The position numbers and the translations under genes were made by a program. Positions 19,068-28,132 of a stretch of 64,000 nucleotides of DNA are shown piece by piece. The stretch spans positions 124,001 through 188,000 of the forward strand of contig CAVVOI010000015.1 in assembly GCA_963749825.1 (NCBI GenBank), in the 5' to 3' direction. This stretch comes from UBA11865 sp963749825. GTDB taxonomy: Bacteria; Chloroflexota; Anaerolineae; Promineifilales; Promineifilaceae. Every line of letters begins with the position of its first letter. Position 1 is the stretch's first letter. Below the pieces are notes generated by a model, which worked only from the letters and a program-made list of their open reading frames with translations, did not search any database and was not told the origin of the DNA.

Positions 19068-20363
19068 GTGAAAGTGTATCTCAATTCTATCGGCTGTCGC
19101 TTAAACCAGAGCGAGATTGAGACGATGGCTCGCCAGTTGTTGGCCAACGGGCATGAAATCGTGAGCGATCCGGCTTACGCCGACAAAGTCATTATCAATA
19201 CCTGCGCTGTGACCAGAGAGGCAGCCAAAGATGCCCGCAAGTTGACCCGGCACATTCAACGTGAAAATTCCGGCGCCGGAATCATTCTCACCGGTTGTTA
19301 TGCAACGGTCGCGCCAGAAGACCTGGCCATTCTAGAAGGCGTCGAAGAAATCGTTTCCAACCAGGATAAGGAAAACCTGGTACATCTCCTGGACCCTGGC
19401 GTGCAGCTGGCGTTGCCGGTCTTTGATCGCGAGCCCATCCTGCGCCAATTCTTGCATGGCCAAACCGGAAATACTCGAGCATTTGTGAAGGTTCAGGATG
19501 GCTGTGACAATCGCTGCACTTTCTGTATCACCACCATTGCTCGAGGCGAAGGTAGTAGCAGGCGTCTCGGTGATGTGGTGAACGAGGTTCAGAAATTTGC
19601 CTCGGCCGGATACAAGGAAGTTGTATTAACCGGTGTTCACCTGGGTAGTTATGGCCAGGATATAGACAATAAAACCCGACTTGGTGATTTGCTTCAGGCG
19701 ATATTGCGCCACACTGATATTCCGCGTCTGCGTATATCTTCTCTCGAGCCATGGGATATCCCAGCAGGATTTTTCGATCTTTGGCGTGATCGCCGCCTCC
19801 TACCCCACCTCCACGTGCCTTTACAGTCGGGCAGCGACAAGATATTGCGTCGCATGGCCCGAAAAACCAGCCGGGAAAGCTTTGCGAAATTAGCCGAGAA
19901 CGCACGCGATTCTATCCCCGACCTGAATCTGAGCACCGATCTGATCGCCGGTTTTCCAGGCGAAACGGAGCAAGATTTTTTTGATAGCCTGGACTATGTG
20001 GCGAGGATTGGCTTTTCCCGTCTGCATGTCTTCACTTATAGCCGTAGACCGGGAACCGCCGCGGCCGAGATGGAAGGCCATTTGCCGAAGGCAGAGCGTA
20101 AAGAGCGTACGAGACGCCTCATCGAACTGGGTCGAGAATTGAGCCTGGCTTTTCATAAGCAATATGAAGGGCGGGTGGTGAATGTCCTCTGGGAAAAGAC
20201 TACCGGCGCGGATGAAAACGGTATGCATTGGATCGGTTATACCGATAACTACATTCGCGTAACTGCCCAGGGTAGGAGCGATCTCTTCAATGAAATCTCG
20301 CTCGCTCGATTATCCAGTGCCCAACCAGATGGTATGGTTGGAACGTTAATATTGGACGATTGA
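19068..20363 (+). CDS. mtaB: tRNA t6A37 methylthiotransferase MtaB
   Basis: This radical-SAM enzyme converts t6A37 to ms2t6A37 in tRNAs reading ANN codons. The 431-residue protein starts with the UPF0004 domain (about 1-130: NSIGCRLNQSE, NTCAVT, LTGCYA) carrying the second 4Fe-4S cluster cysteines. The radical-SAM core has the CDNRCTFC motif (about 147-154) and ARGEGSSRR. The C-terminus has a TRAM-like region. SIGCRLN and the overall length place it with MtaB (YqeV) rather than MiaB or RimO. The start is GTG 19068, with only a weak Shine-Dalgarno. Confidence 0.93.
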   Translation: MKVYLNSIGCRLNQSEIETMARQLLANGHEIVSDPAYADKVIINTCAVTREAAKDARKLTRHIQRENSGAGIILTGCYATVAPEDLAILEGVEEIVSNQDKENLVHLLDPGVQLALPVFDREPILRQFLHGQTGNTRAFVKVQDGCDNRCTFCITTIARGEGSSRRLGDVVNEVQKFASAGYKEVVLTGVHLGSYGQDIDNKTRLGDLLQAILRHTDIPRLRISSLEPWDIPAGFFDLWRDRRLLPHLHVPLQSGSDKILRRMARKTSRESFAKLAENARDSIPDLNLSTDLIAGFPGETEQDFFDSLDYVARIGFSRLHVFTYSRRPGTAAAEMEGHLPKAERKERTRRLIELGRELSLAFHKQYEGRVVNVLWEKTTGADENGMHWIGYTDNYIRVTAQGRSDLFNEISLARLSSAQPDGMVGTLILDD

Positions 20364-20435
20364 ACGCCCGGGAGCCCGTTACCCTGATCCGAATATAGTG
20401 CGACGACTAACCTTATTCGAGCCAGGAATCCAAGA

Positions 20436-22439
20436 TCAAACGCCGGCAACTCGCTGGCCCATCAAGCTGACATCGTAACCTGGCAAAGCTGCCACGGAAG
20501 ACCGAAATTCCTCGTCATCCAACAAATCTAAGAGAGGGCGCAGCAGATCGCTTTCATAGTGGGCTTGCGGGATAACCAGATCGTAGCGTTCAGTCGCCAG
20601 TGGCACAAAGTCCAGGTTGAGCGCCCGGGCAGCAGCATAGATGCCCAAACCGGCATTGGCCGCACCGGAGGCCACGGCCGCAGCCACAGCCAAGTGCGTA
20701 TATTCCTCTCTTTCGTAGCCTCGCACCGATTCGGGGTCGATGCCCAGACGATTTAGCTCATAATCCAGGAGGACACGTGTGCCCGCGCCCCTCTGGCGGT
20801 TGACGATTTGAATCTCAGGGTTGGCCGCGTCGGCCCAATTGGAGAGTTTCATAGGATTGCCGGGAGGAACGATCCAACCCTGTTCCCGGCCAACTAATGT
20901 TATCAGAATCGTGGGCTGTTCCGGTAAATAACGTTCGATATAGGTGACATTATACTCGCCTGTCTCCGGGTCAAGTAAGTGAGAACCCGCCAGGTGGGCC
21001 TCGCCGCGTCTCAGAGCGATCAACCCGCCCAGGCTACCAACGTTAGCCGATGTCAGGCGAATACCTGAAGATCTTGCCGCCAAAAACTGGGCCAGCAGGT
21101 CCAGGGTTAGGTCGTGGCTGCCGATAGCCATTATGGTGCGGCCGATTTCGGCCGGCGAACGATAGAGATGAACCTTGACCTTGCTTCCGGCTTCGATTCC
21201 CTCGCTAAATCGAGGGATACGTACGATGCCATCGGCGCGTACTAACGACGTAATGACGCCCGCACCGCGACTGATGGGTGTAACCATGATCTGGCTTCCA
21301 ACCTGGCCTACCGCCACACGAACGAAGTCGTCATCACCAGTATGCGAGGCGATCTTTCTCGTACTGGTCGCTTCTATTATTGGGGGTATATCTGGAGTTT
21401 GTCCGATCCAGCGTGCCAGAAGCGGTTCGACGAATATCTCACCCGTTAAAGCTGCGCTAACGGGATATCCAGGCACACCAATCACAGGAACGATTCGCCG
21501 TTCTTGGCTCGCATCGTGTCCATCGATAAGGCCTAGAATAACGGGATGTCCAGGCCGAACCGCTACGCCATGAACCAATAGTCGGCCGGTTGCCTGAACC
21601 ACGTGGGCCGTGAAATCTTCGCTGCCGGCCGACGAGCCGGCATTGACGAGGATTAAGTCATAGTCCTGGGCAGCTTCTTTGACGGCCGACAAAATCTGTT
21701 CATACCAGTCGGGCACTATGGGCCAGCGAACAGCCACCCCTCCCCACTTTTCCACTTGCGCGGCCAGGACGATGCTGTTGTATTCGATTATTTGGCCGGC
21801 CATTAATTTCGTGCTGGCCGCCTTCTTTACATCCACTAATTCTGAACCAGTGGGAATGATAGCGACCCGAGGCTGTCGGTATACGGATACCGTCGCATGG
21901 CCTGAACCGGCCAGGGCGCCCAAATCAACCGGCCGCAAACGGTGATTGGCAGGCAGGACAAGTTCGGTGGCCACCATATCTTCGCCCATCGGCCGGACAT
22001 GGTGCCAGGGAGGCAGCGCAGCTCGTATTTCAATAGCCTTCTGGCCTTCTGAATCCTCTACTTGTTGGGTGTGTTCGATCATGACTACTGTATTAGCCCA
22101 GGGCGGCAGCGGATGGCCTGTATTCACGGCTTGGGCCGGCCGGATGACGACAGGTTCAAAATCTGTTGGCTTGACCAATGTTAATTTTACCGGAGTGGTT
22201 TCAGTCGCGCCTTCGCTATCGCGAGCGCGAATTGCGAAACCGTCCATAGCACTGGCATGGTAATGTGGGGCAGAGATCCGAGCCCACACAGCTTCGGCTG
22301 TTATCCGATCATGAGCTTCGGCAATATCAATCTTTTCACTGGCCAAAGGCCCCCAGAGCCCAATATCTGCTAGCGCGACCGTAAAGGCTGCCCAGGCTTC
22401 TTCCAATGGTAGATCTTCCAAATAAATAGTTCGCTTCAT
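20436..22439 (-). CDS. moeA: MoeA-like molybdopterin molybdotransferase fused to a PBP-like domain
   Basis: The 667-residue protein has two parts. Residues about 1-420 are MoeA (SAMDGFAIRA, VNTGHPLPPWANTVVMIEHT, IIPTGSELVD, NAGSSAGSEDF, HGVAVRPGHPVILG, GVPGYPVSAAL), which inserts molybdate into adenylylated molybdopterin. Residues about 435-667 are a substrate-binding-protein-like domain (SHDLTLDLLAQFLA, GGLIALRRGEAHLAGSHLLD, RQRGAGTRVLLDYEL). That domain resembles the C-terminal PBP-like module found in some prokaryotic MoeA proteins and thought to bind molybdate or tungstate. It is the last of three minus-strand genes with short spacing. No other molybdenum-cofactor gene is in the window. 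Confidence 0.92.
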   Translation of the reverse strand: MKRTIYLEDLPLEEAWAAFTVALADIGLWGPLASEKIDIAEAHDRITAEAVWARISAPHYHASAMDGFAIRARDSEGATETTPVKLTLVKPTDFEPVVIRPAQAVNTGHPLPPWANTVVMIEHTQQVEDSEGQKAIEIRAALPPWHHVRPMGEDMVATELVLPANHRLRPVDLGALAGSGHATVSVYRQPRVAIIPTGSELVDVKKAASTKLMAGQIIEYNSIVLAAQVEKWGGVAVRWPIVPDWYEQILSAVKEAAQDYDLILVNAGSSAGSEDFTAHVVQATGRLLVHGVAVRPGHPVILGLIDGHDASQERRIVPVIGVPGYPVSAALTGEIFVEPLLARWIGQTPDIPPIIEATSTRKIASHTGDDDFVRVAVGQVGSQIMVTPISRGAGVITSLVRADGIVRIPRFSEGIEAGSKVKVHLYRSPAEIGRTIMAIGSHDLTLDLLAQFLAARSSGIRLTSANVGSLGGLIALRRGEAHLAGSHLLDPETGEYNVTYIERYLPEQPTILITLVGREQGWIVPPGNPMKLSNWADAANPEIQIVNRQRGAGTRVLLDYELNRLGIDPESVRGYEREEYTHLAVAAAVASGAANAGLGIYAAARALNLDFVPLATERYDLVIPQAHYESDLLRPLLDLLDDEEFRSSVAALPGYDVSLMGQRVAGV

Positions 22440-22509
22440 GGTTCAAATTTGATCAATCGTCTTCGTGTAAATCAGTTGTTCAGAGAGGCTATGTTTTATC
22501 ATTTGGCGT

Positions 22510-23337
22510 TTATTGCAGGAGTAGCCACAATCCTGCAGCCATGAGTCCGCCCACAGCCGAGGCTATTAAGTTTACCAGATCATTGTTCAACCAGGACCAG
22601 CCGCGTAAAGATCGGGTCTCGTGACCACACTTATGAATCTTTCGCTCTGTATCTTTCTGACACGCATCACAATAGTAGATCTGCTGAACCGTAGCCCCAA
22701 GCAAGCTGTCGATTAGCGATCCGGCCAAGCCGGCCAATCCACCGGTGATAGCTGCCAGGCCAAGCGGCGTTTCCGGGGACAAGAGCCCGGCCGATAAGCC
22801 GATGAGTAAACCGCCGCAAAAGGAGACGGCTGTACCAAGAGGTGAGACGCCTCCGGAGGTGCCAATCTCCACCACCTGGCCCGTCGTTATTAACCGCGGC
22901 GGCTTTGTAGCCAGTGTGCCCAATTCGGTGGCCCAGGTATCGGCCGTCACCGTTGCCATCACACCAACGAAACCGGCAAACCAGAGTGGTGATGGAAATA
23001 AAACGCTGAGAATAGCGATGAGACTGCCAAGCCCCCCATTAGCCATGACTTGTCCCATGTCACGGCGGTGACCTTTATCAAATTTTTCGGCCGCTTTCTG
23101 CTTCTCTCCTTCTTTGAAATGGGAGAGTAAACTCGAGCTGATGAAGAAAATGCCCAGCAGGATACCCCAGACCCAACCGCCAAGACCGAAAGTCAAGATA
23201 CCAACTACAAGCGCTCCTGCAGCACCTGATCGTGTTAGCGAGCCTCGCCAATAGGCCAGGGCAGCGATCAAAATGCTAATCGCCAAAGCAATGAATAGAT
23301 CGAGCGGGGTAATCAAATTAGCTGCACCATTGTTCAT
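22510..23337 (-). CDS. DUF92 integral membrane protein
   Basis: The 275-residue protein starts at the ATG complementary to 23335-23337, which overlaps the upstream gene's stop as TAATG. A longer in-frame reading would begin inside the upstream gene. About seven hydrophobic segments are seen. Family signatures are RSGAAGALVVGILTFGLGGWVWG, NGGLGSLIAIL, ATVTADTWATELG and GGVSPLGTAVSFCGG. DUF92 includes the plant/cyanobacterial phytyl-phosphate kinase VTE6, but the bacterial members' role is not settled. A Cys-rich loop (CDACQKD...KCGH) near the C-terminus could bind metal. Confidence 0.85.
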   Translation of the reverse strand: MNNGAANLITPLDLFIALAISILIAALAYWRGSLTRSGAAGALVVGILTFGLGGWVWGILLGIFFISSSLLSHFKEGEKQKAAEKFDKGHRRDMGQVMANGGLGSLIAILSVLFPSPLWFAGFVGVMATVTADTWATELGTLATKPPRLITTGQVVEIGTSGGVSPLGTAVSFCGGLLIGLSAGLLSPETPLGLAAITGGLAGLAGSLIDSLLGATVQQIYYCDACQKDTERKIHKCGHETRSLRGWSWLNNDLVNLIASAVGGLMAAGLWLLLQ

Positions 23338-24311
23338 TACGTACTTGATAACAATACGGCAAGGGCCAGCCAGGTCGCCAATTCCACTAGAACGGCCGCC
23401 CCGGCGACGATGTAGGCAAGAGGCTTCTCGCGCCGGTTTTGATAGTAGAACCAACCAAGCGTGACGGCCGCAAATAAGGTGATGAGGCCCGTCAGGGGGA
23501 GTAGGAACAAGCCCGCCGGTGAACCGAACCGGTCGATTTGCCCTTGCCCATCAAAGTGAAGCGCCATCTCGGCCGGTAGATGGTTGACTAGGATGGTCAA
23601 TAGACCGAAGAGCAGGCCGTTCAATAAGAGTGCAACACCCAGACAAATTCCTAAGACACGATCATGCCAGATGTCCCAGCCTAAAAAACTCCAATTGGAG
23701 GGGAAGACTTCGGAGGTTGGCTCGTTGTTTTCCCTTGCTCTTAATCCATCTAGTTCATTTTTAAAGCCGGCCGGATTGGGTGGTGAGATGCCATAGACAG
23801 CCGGACCGGTCGAGATCAACAATTGTTGGTTTATTGGCCGCGTGGCGAAAAATAAGATCGCCAACATTTCTTCGCTTGCAGCCTGCTCCTTTCCGGCAGG
23901 CGATTCCCGTTCATCCTCCAGAGGTAGGAAATGAGCTGGCAATAGCGCTCGGCCGAACATCAGTCCAGGCCAGCGCGATCCGCGGAAACGATGATACTTT
24001 ATCGTTTCATCGCCAAGGTATAGGGCCTGGATCTGGTTTAAGCCTATCACCTGGCGCAGCCGGCCCCATTCGATGACCAACGAATCCGCTTCAACGTGAT
24101 AGTTAGAGGACGATAGACCGGCAGTCAGGAACGCGACCCAAACCAAGCAAGGGATAGATACAATTAAGAGTAGGCCTAAGAAAAAAGACCAGATATTGAT
24201 TGGCAATCGTATCAAGAGAATAACCGCCAAGACATCGATCACGATTATTCCAGCTATGAGCCCTAGCCCGATGGTTCGTCCAGGAGTGCGGGGTGGGTAA
24301 ACTTCCAGCAT
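23337..24311 (-). CDS. Membrane protein with PH-like (bPH) and DUF1648-like regions
   Basis: The 324-residue protein begins with two transmembrane helices (about 12-62) and a soluble PH-like beta region (YHVEADSLVIEWGRLRQVIGLNQIQALYLG, about 70-195). The C-terminal part has two or three further helices and the DUF1648 pattern LPAEMALHFDGQGQIDRFG (about 243-261). Some bacterial membrane proteins combine these domains, but the function is not known. Its stop overlaps the DUF92 start codon, so the two are translationally coupled. Confidence 0.75.
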   Translation of the reverse strand: MLEVYPPRTPGRTIGLGLIAGIIVIDVLAVILLIRLPINIWSFFLGLLLIVSIPCLVWVAFLTAGLSSSNYHVEADSLVIEWGRLRQVIGLNQIQALYLGDETIKYHRFRGSRWPGLMFGRALLPAHFLPLEDERESPAGKEQAASEEMLAILFFATRPINQQLLISTGPAVYGISPPNPAGFKNELDGLRARENNEPTSEVFPSNWSFLGWDIWHDRVLGICLGVALLLNGLLFGLLTILVNHLPAEMALHFDGQGQIDRFGSPAGLFLLPLTGLITLFAAVTLGWFYYQNRREKPLAYIVAGAAVLVELATWLALAVLLSST

Positions 24312-24519
24312 AAGGCGGATAGTTTACCATAGGAAACATATGCCGGGCGAGAAGCAGACCGGCCGTATCGGTGGTACAATTGGCGACATCACTAGCCAGT
24401 TTCAGCAGGGGCTTGCACAGAAGATTTGAAAACCGGTAAAAGCCGGCGAATTCACCTCAGAAAACAACCAAAGCCACGATCGCCTAGCCTTATCATTTCT
24501 GTTTGTTAGGAGTATTTGA

Positions 24520-25771
24520 ATGACCGAGAATCTTAACCCTTTTGCTATTGCCCAGGCCCAGCTAGATGAAGCCGCTGAGGTTCTCCAACTAGAACCGGCA
24601 ATGCATAGGTTTCTACGAGAGCCAATGCGAGAATTCCATTTTAGTATCCCGGTGCGTATGGACGATGGTCAGACCGAGACCTACCGCGGCTACCGGGTCC
24701 AATACAACGATGCTCGTGGGCCGGCGAAAGGGGGTATACGTTTTCATCCGGACGAGACGATTGATACAGTTCGTGCATTGGCTGCCTGGATGACCTGGAA
24801 AACGGCCGTCGCCGATCTGCCCTTGGGCGGTGGCAAAGGAGGCGTTGTCTGTAATCCTCGCCAGTTGTCAGTGTCTGAATTAGAACGCGTTAGCCGGGGG
24901 TATATGCGTGCTGTGACTCGATTTGTGGGATTGACCCAAGATGTCCCGGCGCCAGATGTGCATACCAACCCCCAGATAATGGCCTGGATGTTGGATGAAT
25001 ATGAGATCCTGGTTGGTCATCACGAACCCGGGGTGATCACCGGCAAACCTCAGGAATTGGGTGGTTCGGCCGGCCGGTCCGCCGCCACTGCTCTAGGGGG
25101 GATTTTTGCCATCAGAGAAGCTGCCAGGGTTCAAGGATTGTCCTTGGCGGGATCGACCTGCGCCATTCAAGGCTATGGCAATGTGGGTTCCCACGCTCAC
25201 CGCTTGGCTCATGAATTATCAGAATTGAAGGTTGTCGCCGTCAGCGATGAGTTTGGCGGGATCTACAATCCAAACGGGCTCGATCCATCTGTCGTTCAAG
25301 ATCACCTTCGCGAAGCGAGAACCGTCAAAGATTGCCCTGAGTCCGACTTCATCAGTAACTCGGAGTTGTTGGAGTTAGACGTCGACGTCCTGGTGCCGGC
25401 GGCCATAGAGAACCAGATAACCAGCAAGAATGCCGATCGTATCAAGGCCAGGATCATAGCCGAATTGGCCAATGGCCCGACCACACCTCGGGCCGACAAA
25501 GTTTTATTTGATAAGGGCATATACCTTATCCCAGATTTTCTCTGCAATGCCGGTGGCGTGACCGTCTCTTACTTTGAAATGGTCCAGAACGCCTACCAAT
25601 TTCGTTGGGATGAGTCGTTGGTCAACCAGCGTCTCGATAACAAGATAACGACGGCTTTTCAGGCCGTTCAAAAGATGGCTCAGAGTAAACAAATTGAGAA
25701 CCGGATCGCCGCCTATTTAGTCGCGGTGGCGACGGGTTGCCGAAGCGGTACGCTTGCGTGGTTGGGTATGA
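24520..25771 (+). CDS. gdhA: Glutamate dehydrogenase (Glu/Leu/Phe/Val family), frame break near the C-terminus
   Basis: The enzyme interconverts glutamate with 2-oxoglutarate and ammonia. Family motifs are YRGYRVQYNDARGPAKGG (catalytic Lys region), PLGGGKGG, VPAPDVHTNPQ, and the Rossmann GYGNVGSHAH. VLVPAAIENQIT, ANGPTTPRAD and PDFLCNAGGVTVSYFE follow. The raw frame after AAYLVAV runs 45 codons of unrelated sequence through the ssb promoter to 25869. Deleting C25730 gives AVGRVAEAVRLRGWV and a stop at 25769-25771, the expected GDH C-terminus, for 416 residues (length divisible by three). I therefore end the gene at 25771 and treat the extra base as an error or recent mutation. Confidence 0.93.
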
Positions 25772-25810
25772 TAAAGTTTGCTCAAGAGATGAAAAAAATG
25801 GTAAAACATA

Positions 25811-25852
25811 GAACAAGTGTTCTTGACATAGTTAAAACAAATGTGATACTAT
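25811..25852 (+). promoter_or_regulatory. ssb promoter overlapped by a LexA-like box
   Basis: TTGACA (25823-25828) and TACTAT (25847-25852), spaced 18 nt, form a near-consensus sigma-70-type promoter. The palindrome GAACAAGTGTTC (25811-25822) abuts the -35. It fits the GAAC-N4-GTTC form of the Gram-positive-type LexA (SOS) box, so ssb may be damage-inducible. Confidence 0.6.
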
Positions 25853-25902
25853 TTTCAAAGAGGTTTTAGCTGTTTCTGGGTGAATAAAGGAGCGTTTGAA
25901 TC

Positions 25903-26334
25903 ATGTATCAAAAAATCATAATTGCAGGTAATTTGGGCGGCGATCCTGAGATGCGTTACTTGCCTAACGGCACGGCGGTCACCAATTTTAGCGTGGCTAC
26001 GAATAGGCGCTGGACGGATCGAGCCAGTGGTGAGCCCCGCGACGAGACAACCTGGTTCCGCGTCTCGGTATTTGGAGGACAGGCCGAAGCGGCGAATCAA
26101 TACTTGAGCAAGGGACGCCAGGTGTTGGTCGAAGGACGCTTCAGGGGCGATCCGCAGACAGGCGGCCCACGTGTGTGGACTGGCCAGGATGGTACCGTGC
26201 GAGCGTCCTATGAAATAACGGCCGATTCTGTTCAATTCATCGGGGGTCGTGATGGCGGCAGCTTCGCAGCCGGCGATTCTGGTGATTCTTATGAGGCCCC
26301 GGCTGCTCAGGAAGAGGACGAAATTCCCTTCTAA
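25903..26334 (+). CDS. ssb: Single-stranded DNA-binding protein
   Basis: The 143-residue protein has one OB-fold (about 1-110: IIIAGNLGGDPEMRYLPNGTAVTNFSVATNR, ETTWFRVSVFG, YLSKGRQVLVEGRF). A short G/S-rich linker follows, then the acidic C-terminal tip EEDEIPF that recruits repair and replication proteins. Length and tip are normal for bacterial SSB. The Shine-Dalgarno is GGAG about 10 nt before ATG 25903. The upstream LexA-like box suggests SOS control. Confidence 0.96.
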   Translation: MYQKIIIAGNLGGDPEMRYLPNGTAVTNFSVATNRRWTDRASGEPRDETTWFRVSVFGGQAEAANQYLSKGRQVLVEGRFRGDPQTGGPRVWTGQDGTVRASYEITADSVQFIGGRDGGSFAAGDSGDSYEAPAAQEEDEIPF

Positions 26335-26505
26335 CTACCCGGCCCTACTAACAATTGCCGCGAGATAACCTTTCCTAACATAAATTCTTCTTCGGGAGAA
26401 GTTCGGAAGCGCTGTTGATATGCATGCCAATATTAGGGCATTAGGATTCATTGGTGACTGTATCACATCGTCGATCGGCGATATGATGACTTAAAAAAAG
26501 AGCGC

Positions 26506-26835
26506 CTAATCCTCGTCGATGATCGTAGTTTCATCGTTGGCGCTGTCTACCAAGGAGATACTCTTTTCGGGAGCGAAGTTCTGCATTAAGTTGCCGCAGC
26601 AGACGGCAACCTCTTCCTGGTTGAGGGTATAAAAAACTTGTTTTCCCTCGCGCCTGGTCGCCACCAGACCTGCCTCGCGTAAAATGCCTAAATGGTGGGA
26701 GACGGTTGGCTGGCTGACCCCAGTCTGATCGACGATATCACTCACGCAAATCCACTGGCAGCATAGTAGAAGCATGATTTGCTGCCGAGTCTGATCGGCC
26801 ATGGCCTTGGCAAAGGTTACGGAATTTAAGGTCAT
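26506..26835 (-). CDS. ArsR-family transcriptional regulator
   Basis: The 109-residue winged-helix repressor has its recognition helix in GVSQPTVSHHLGILREAGLV (about 42-61) and wing TRREGKQVFYTLN. The position of the classical ArsR ELCVCDL metal motif reads CCQWICVSD. A second CC pair lies near residue 79 (VAVCCGN), so thiol metal or metalloid sensing is possible but the site differs from the textbook one. The C-terminus is acidic. It is divergent from plsX. Its own promoter carries a perfect palindrome, suggesting autorepression. No metal-resistance gene is adjacent. Confidence 0.88.
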   Translation of the reverse strand: MTLNSVTFAKAMADQTRQQIMLLLCCQWICVSDIVDQTGVSQPTVSHHLGILREAGLVATRREGKQVFYTLNQEEVAVCCGNLMQNFAPEKSISLVDSANDETTIIDED

Positions 26836-26848
26836 AATTCACAAATTG

Positions 26849-26860
26849 ATAGACGTCTAT
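26849..26860. promoter_or_regulatory. Putative ArsR operator
   Basis: The perfect 12-bp palindrome ATAGACGTCTAT lies between the arsR -10 and its start codon, 13 nt from the ATG. Similar A/T-flanked palindromes are typical ArsR/SmtB operators. Confidence 0.5.
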
Positions 26861-26870
26861 ATGATTGTTT

Positions 26871-26898
26871 ATTATACGGCCGGTGTTTCAGATGTCAA
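26871..26898 (-). promoter_or_regulatory. Consensus promoter for the ArsR gene
   Basis: On the minus strand TTGACA (26898-26893) and TATAAT (26876-26871) are spaced 16 nt, matching both consensus hexamers exactly. The palindrome lies just downstream. Confidence 0.65.
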
Positions 26899-26934
26899 GG
26901 CTGATGAAGCATGTTAAATGTGCGAGTTCGTGGT

Positions 26935-26963
26935 TTGACTTAACATTCGGGCACCTGTAGAAT
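26935..26963 (+). promoter_or_regulatory. Promoter for plsX-fabF
   Basis: TTGACT (26935-26940) and TAGAAT (26958-26963) are spaced 17 nt, about 80 nt upstream of plsX and divergent from the arsR promoter. Confidence 0.55.
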
Positions 26964-27041
26964 CCGCGAACTTAAAGGAAATTGCTTTCTTATTTACCTC
27001 TGGAATGACCGTATGTCAAAACAGGATAGAGGATAGGCGGC

Positions 27042-28058
27042 ATGCGGATCGTTGTTGATGCCATGGGAAGCGATACTCATCCTGGTCCGGATGTCTCCGG
27101 CGCAGTGATGGCGGCCCGAGAATTTGGCGAGGATATCATTCTAGTAGGGGATGAAGCTCAAATTCAGGCCGAGCTAAAAAAGCACGACGCGGCTGATCTT
27201 CCCATCCAGATCCAACATGCCAGCCAGGTAATTGAGATGGACGACAAACCTGGCGAAGCATCCAGGAATAAACAAGATTCCTCAATGCACGTGGGTTTAC
27301 GCCTGGTGAAAAATGGCCAGGCGGATGCTTTCGTTAGCGCAGGCAATACAGGTGGTATCCTGGCCGTAGCTACGCTTCATACCTTGCGCAGGATACGAGG
27401 CATCAAGCGGCCGGCTTTAGGCGTGATTTTCCCAATTAAAGAGCGACCGATGCTCATTGATCATGGGGCCAATGCTGACTGTAAACCAGAGTATTTGCTT
27501 CAATTTGGGCTTATGGGCAGTCGATACGTTGAGCGCATCCGGAAAATAAACGAGCCTCGTGTGGCCTTGTTGTCCAACGGTGAAGAAGAGGGTAAAGGAA
27601 ATATATTGATCAAGGAAGCGATTCCTTTATTGGCCAACAGCGGACTGAATTATGTGGGCAACATCGAGCCTAAAGAATTCGTACGCGGTGGCGCTGACGT
27701 AGCGGTGACCGATGGATTTACTGGAAACTTGGTATTGAAAACCGCCGAATCGATTGCCAGCTATATGGAGGTTACAATTCGCAGTGAATTAAAGCGCGGC
27801 GTCCTTACATCAATAGGCGGCCTGTTGGCTCGTCCGGCTTTCGGCCGAGTTCAAAAACAATTAGACCCCAACGAAGTCGGAGGAGCGCCGCTCCTAGGCG
27901 TCAATGGCATAGTGATAGTTTGTCACGGCCGCTCCAACGCATACGCTATTAAACAAGCTGTAGGCCAGGCGAGGTCTGCAGTACAACACGATATTGTTGG
28001 CGCAATTCGGCAAGGGTTAGAGAATTCTGAAACGGTTTCTGCACAATTGGAACCTTAG
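27042..28058 (+). CDS. plsX: Phosphate acyltransferase PlsX
   Basis: PlsX converts acyl-ACP to acyl-phosphate, the donor used by PlsY (encoded at 41715-42386). The 338-residue protein starts MRIVVDAMGSDTHPGPDVSGA and has ASQVIEMDDKPGEASRNKQDSSM, VSAGNTGGILA, GLMGSRY and a VALLSNGEEEGKGN loop. TDGFTGNLVLKTAES and GVNGIVIVCHGRSNAYAI follow. It is followed 74 nt later by fabF on the same strand, an arrangement common for fatty-acid and phospholipid genes. No acpP, fabD or rpmF is visible. Confidence 0.96.
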   Translation: MRIVVDAMGSDTHPGPDVSGAVMAAREFGEDIILVGDEAQIQAELKKHDAADLPIQIQHASQVIEMDDKPGEASRNKQDSSMHVGLRLVKNGQADAFVSAGNTGGILAVATLHTLRRIRGIKRPALGVIFPIKERPMLIDHGANADCKPEYLLQFGLMGSRYVERIRKINEPRVALLSNGEEEGKGNILIKEAIPLLANSGLNYVGNIEPKEFVRGGADVAVTDGFTGNLVLKTAESIASYMEVTIRSELKRGVLTSIGGLLARPAFGRVQKQLDPNEVGGAPLLGVNGIVIVCHGRSNAYAIKQAVGQARSAVQHDIVGAIRQGLENSETVSAQLEP

Positions 28059-28132
28059 CATAGAACAGAAGACAACGTATCCACTGCAGCCTGCACAATC
28101 GCTCAATTCCGTCGTCTGAAATGGAGATAGTT

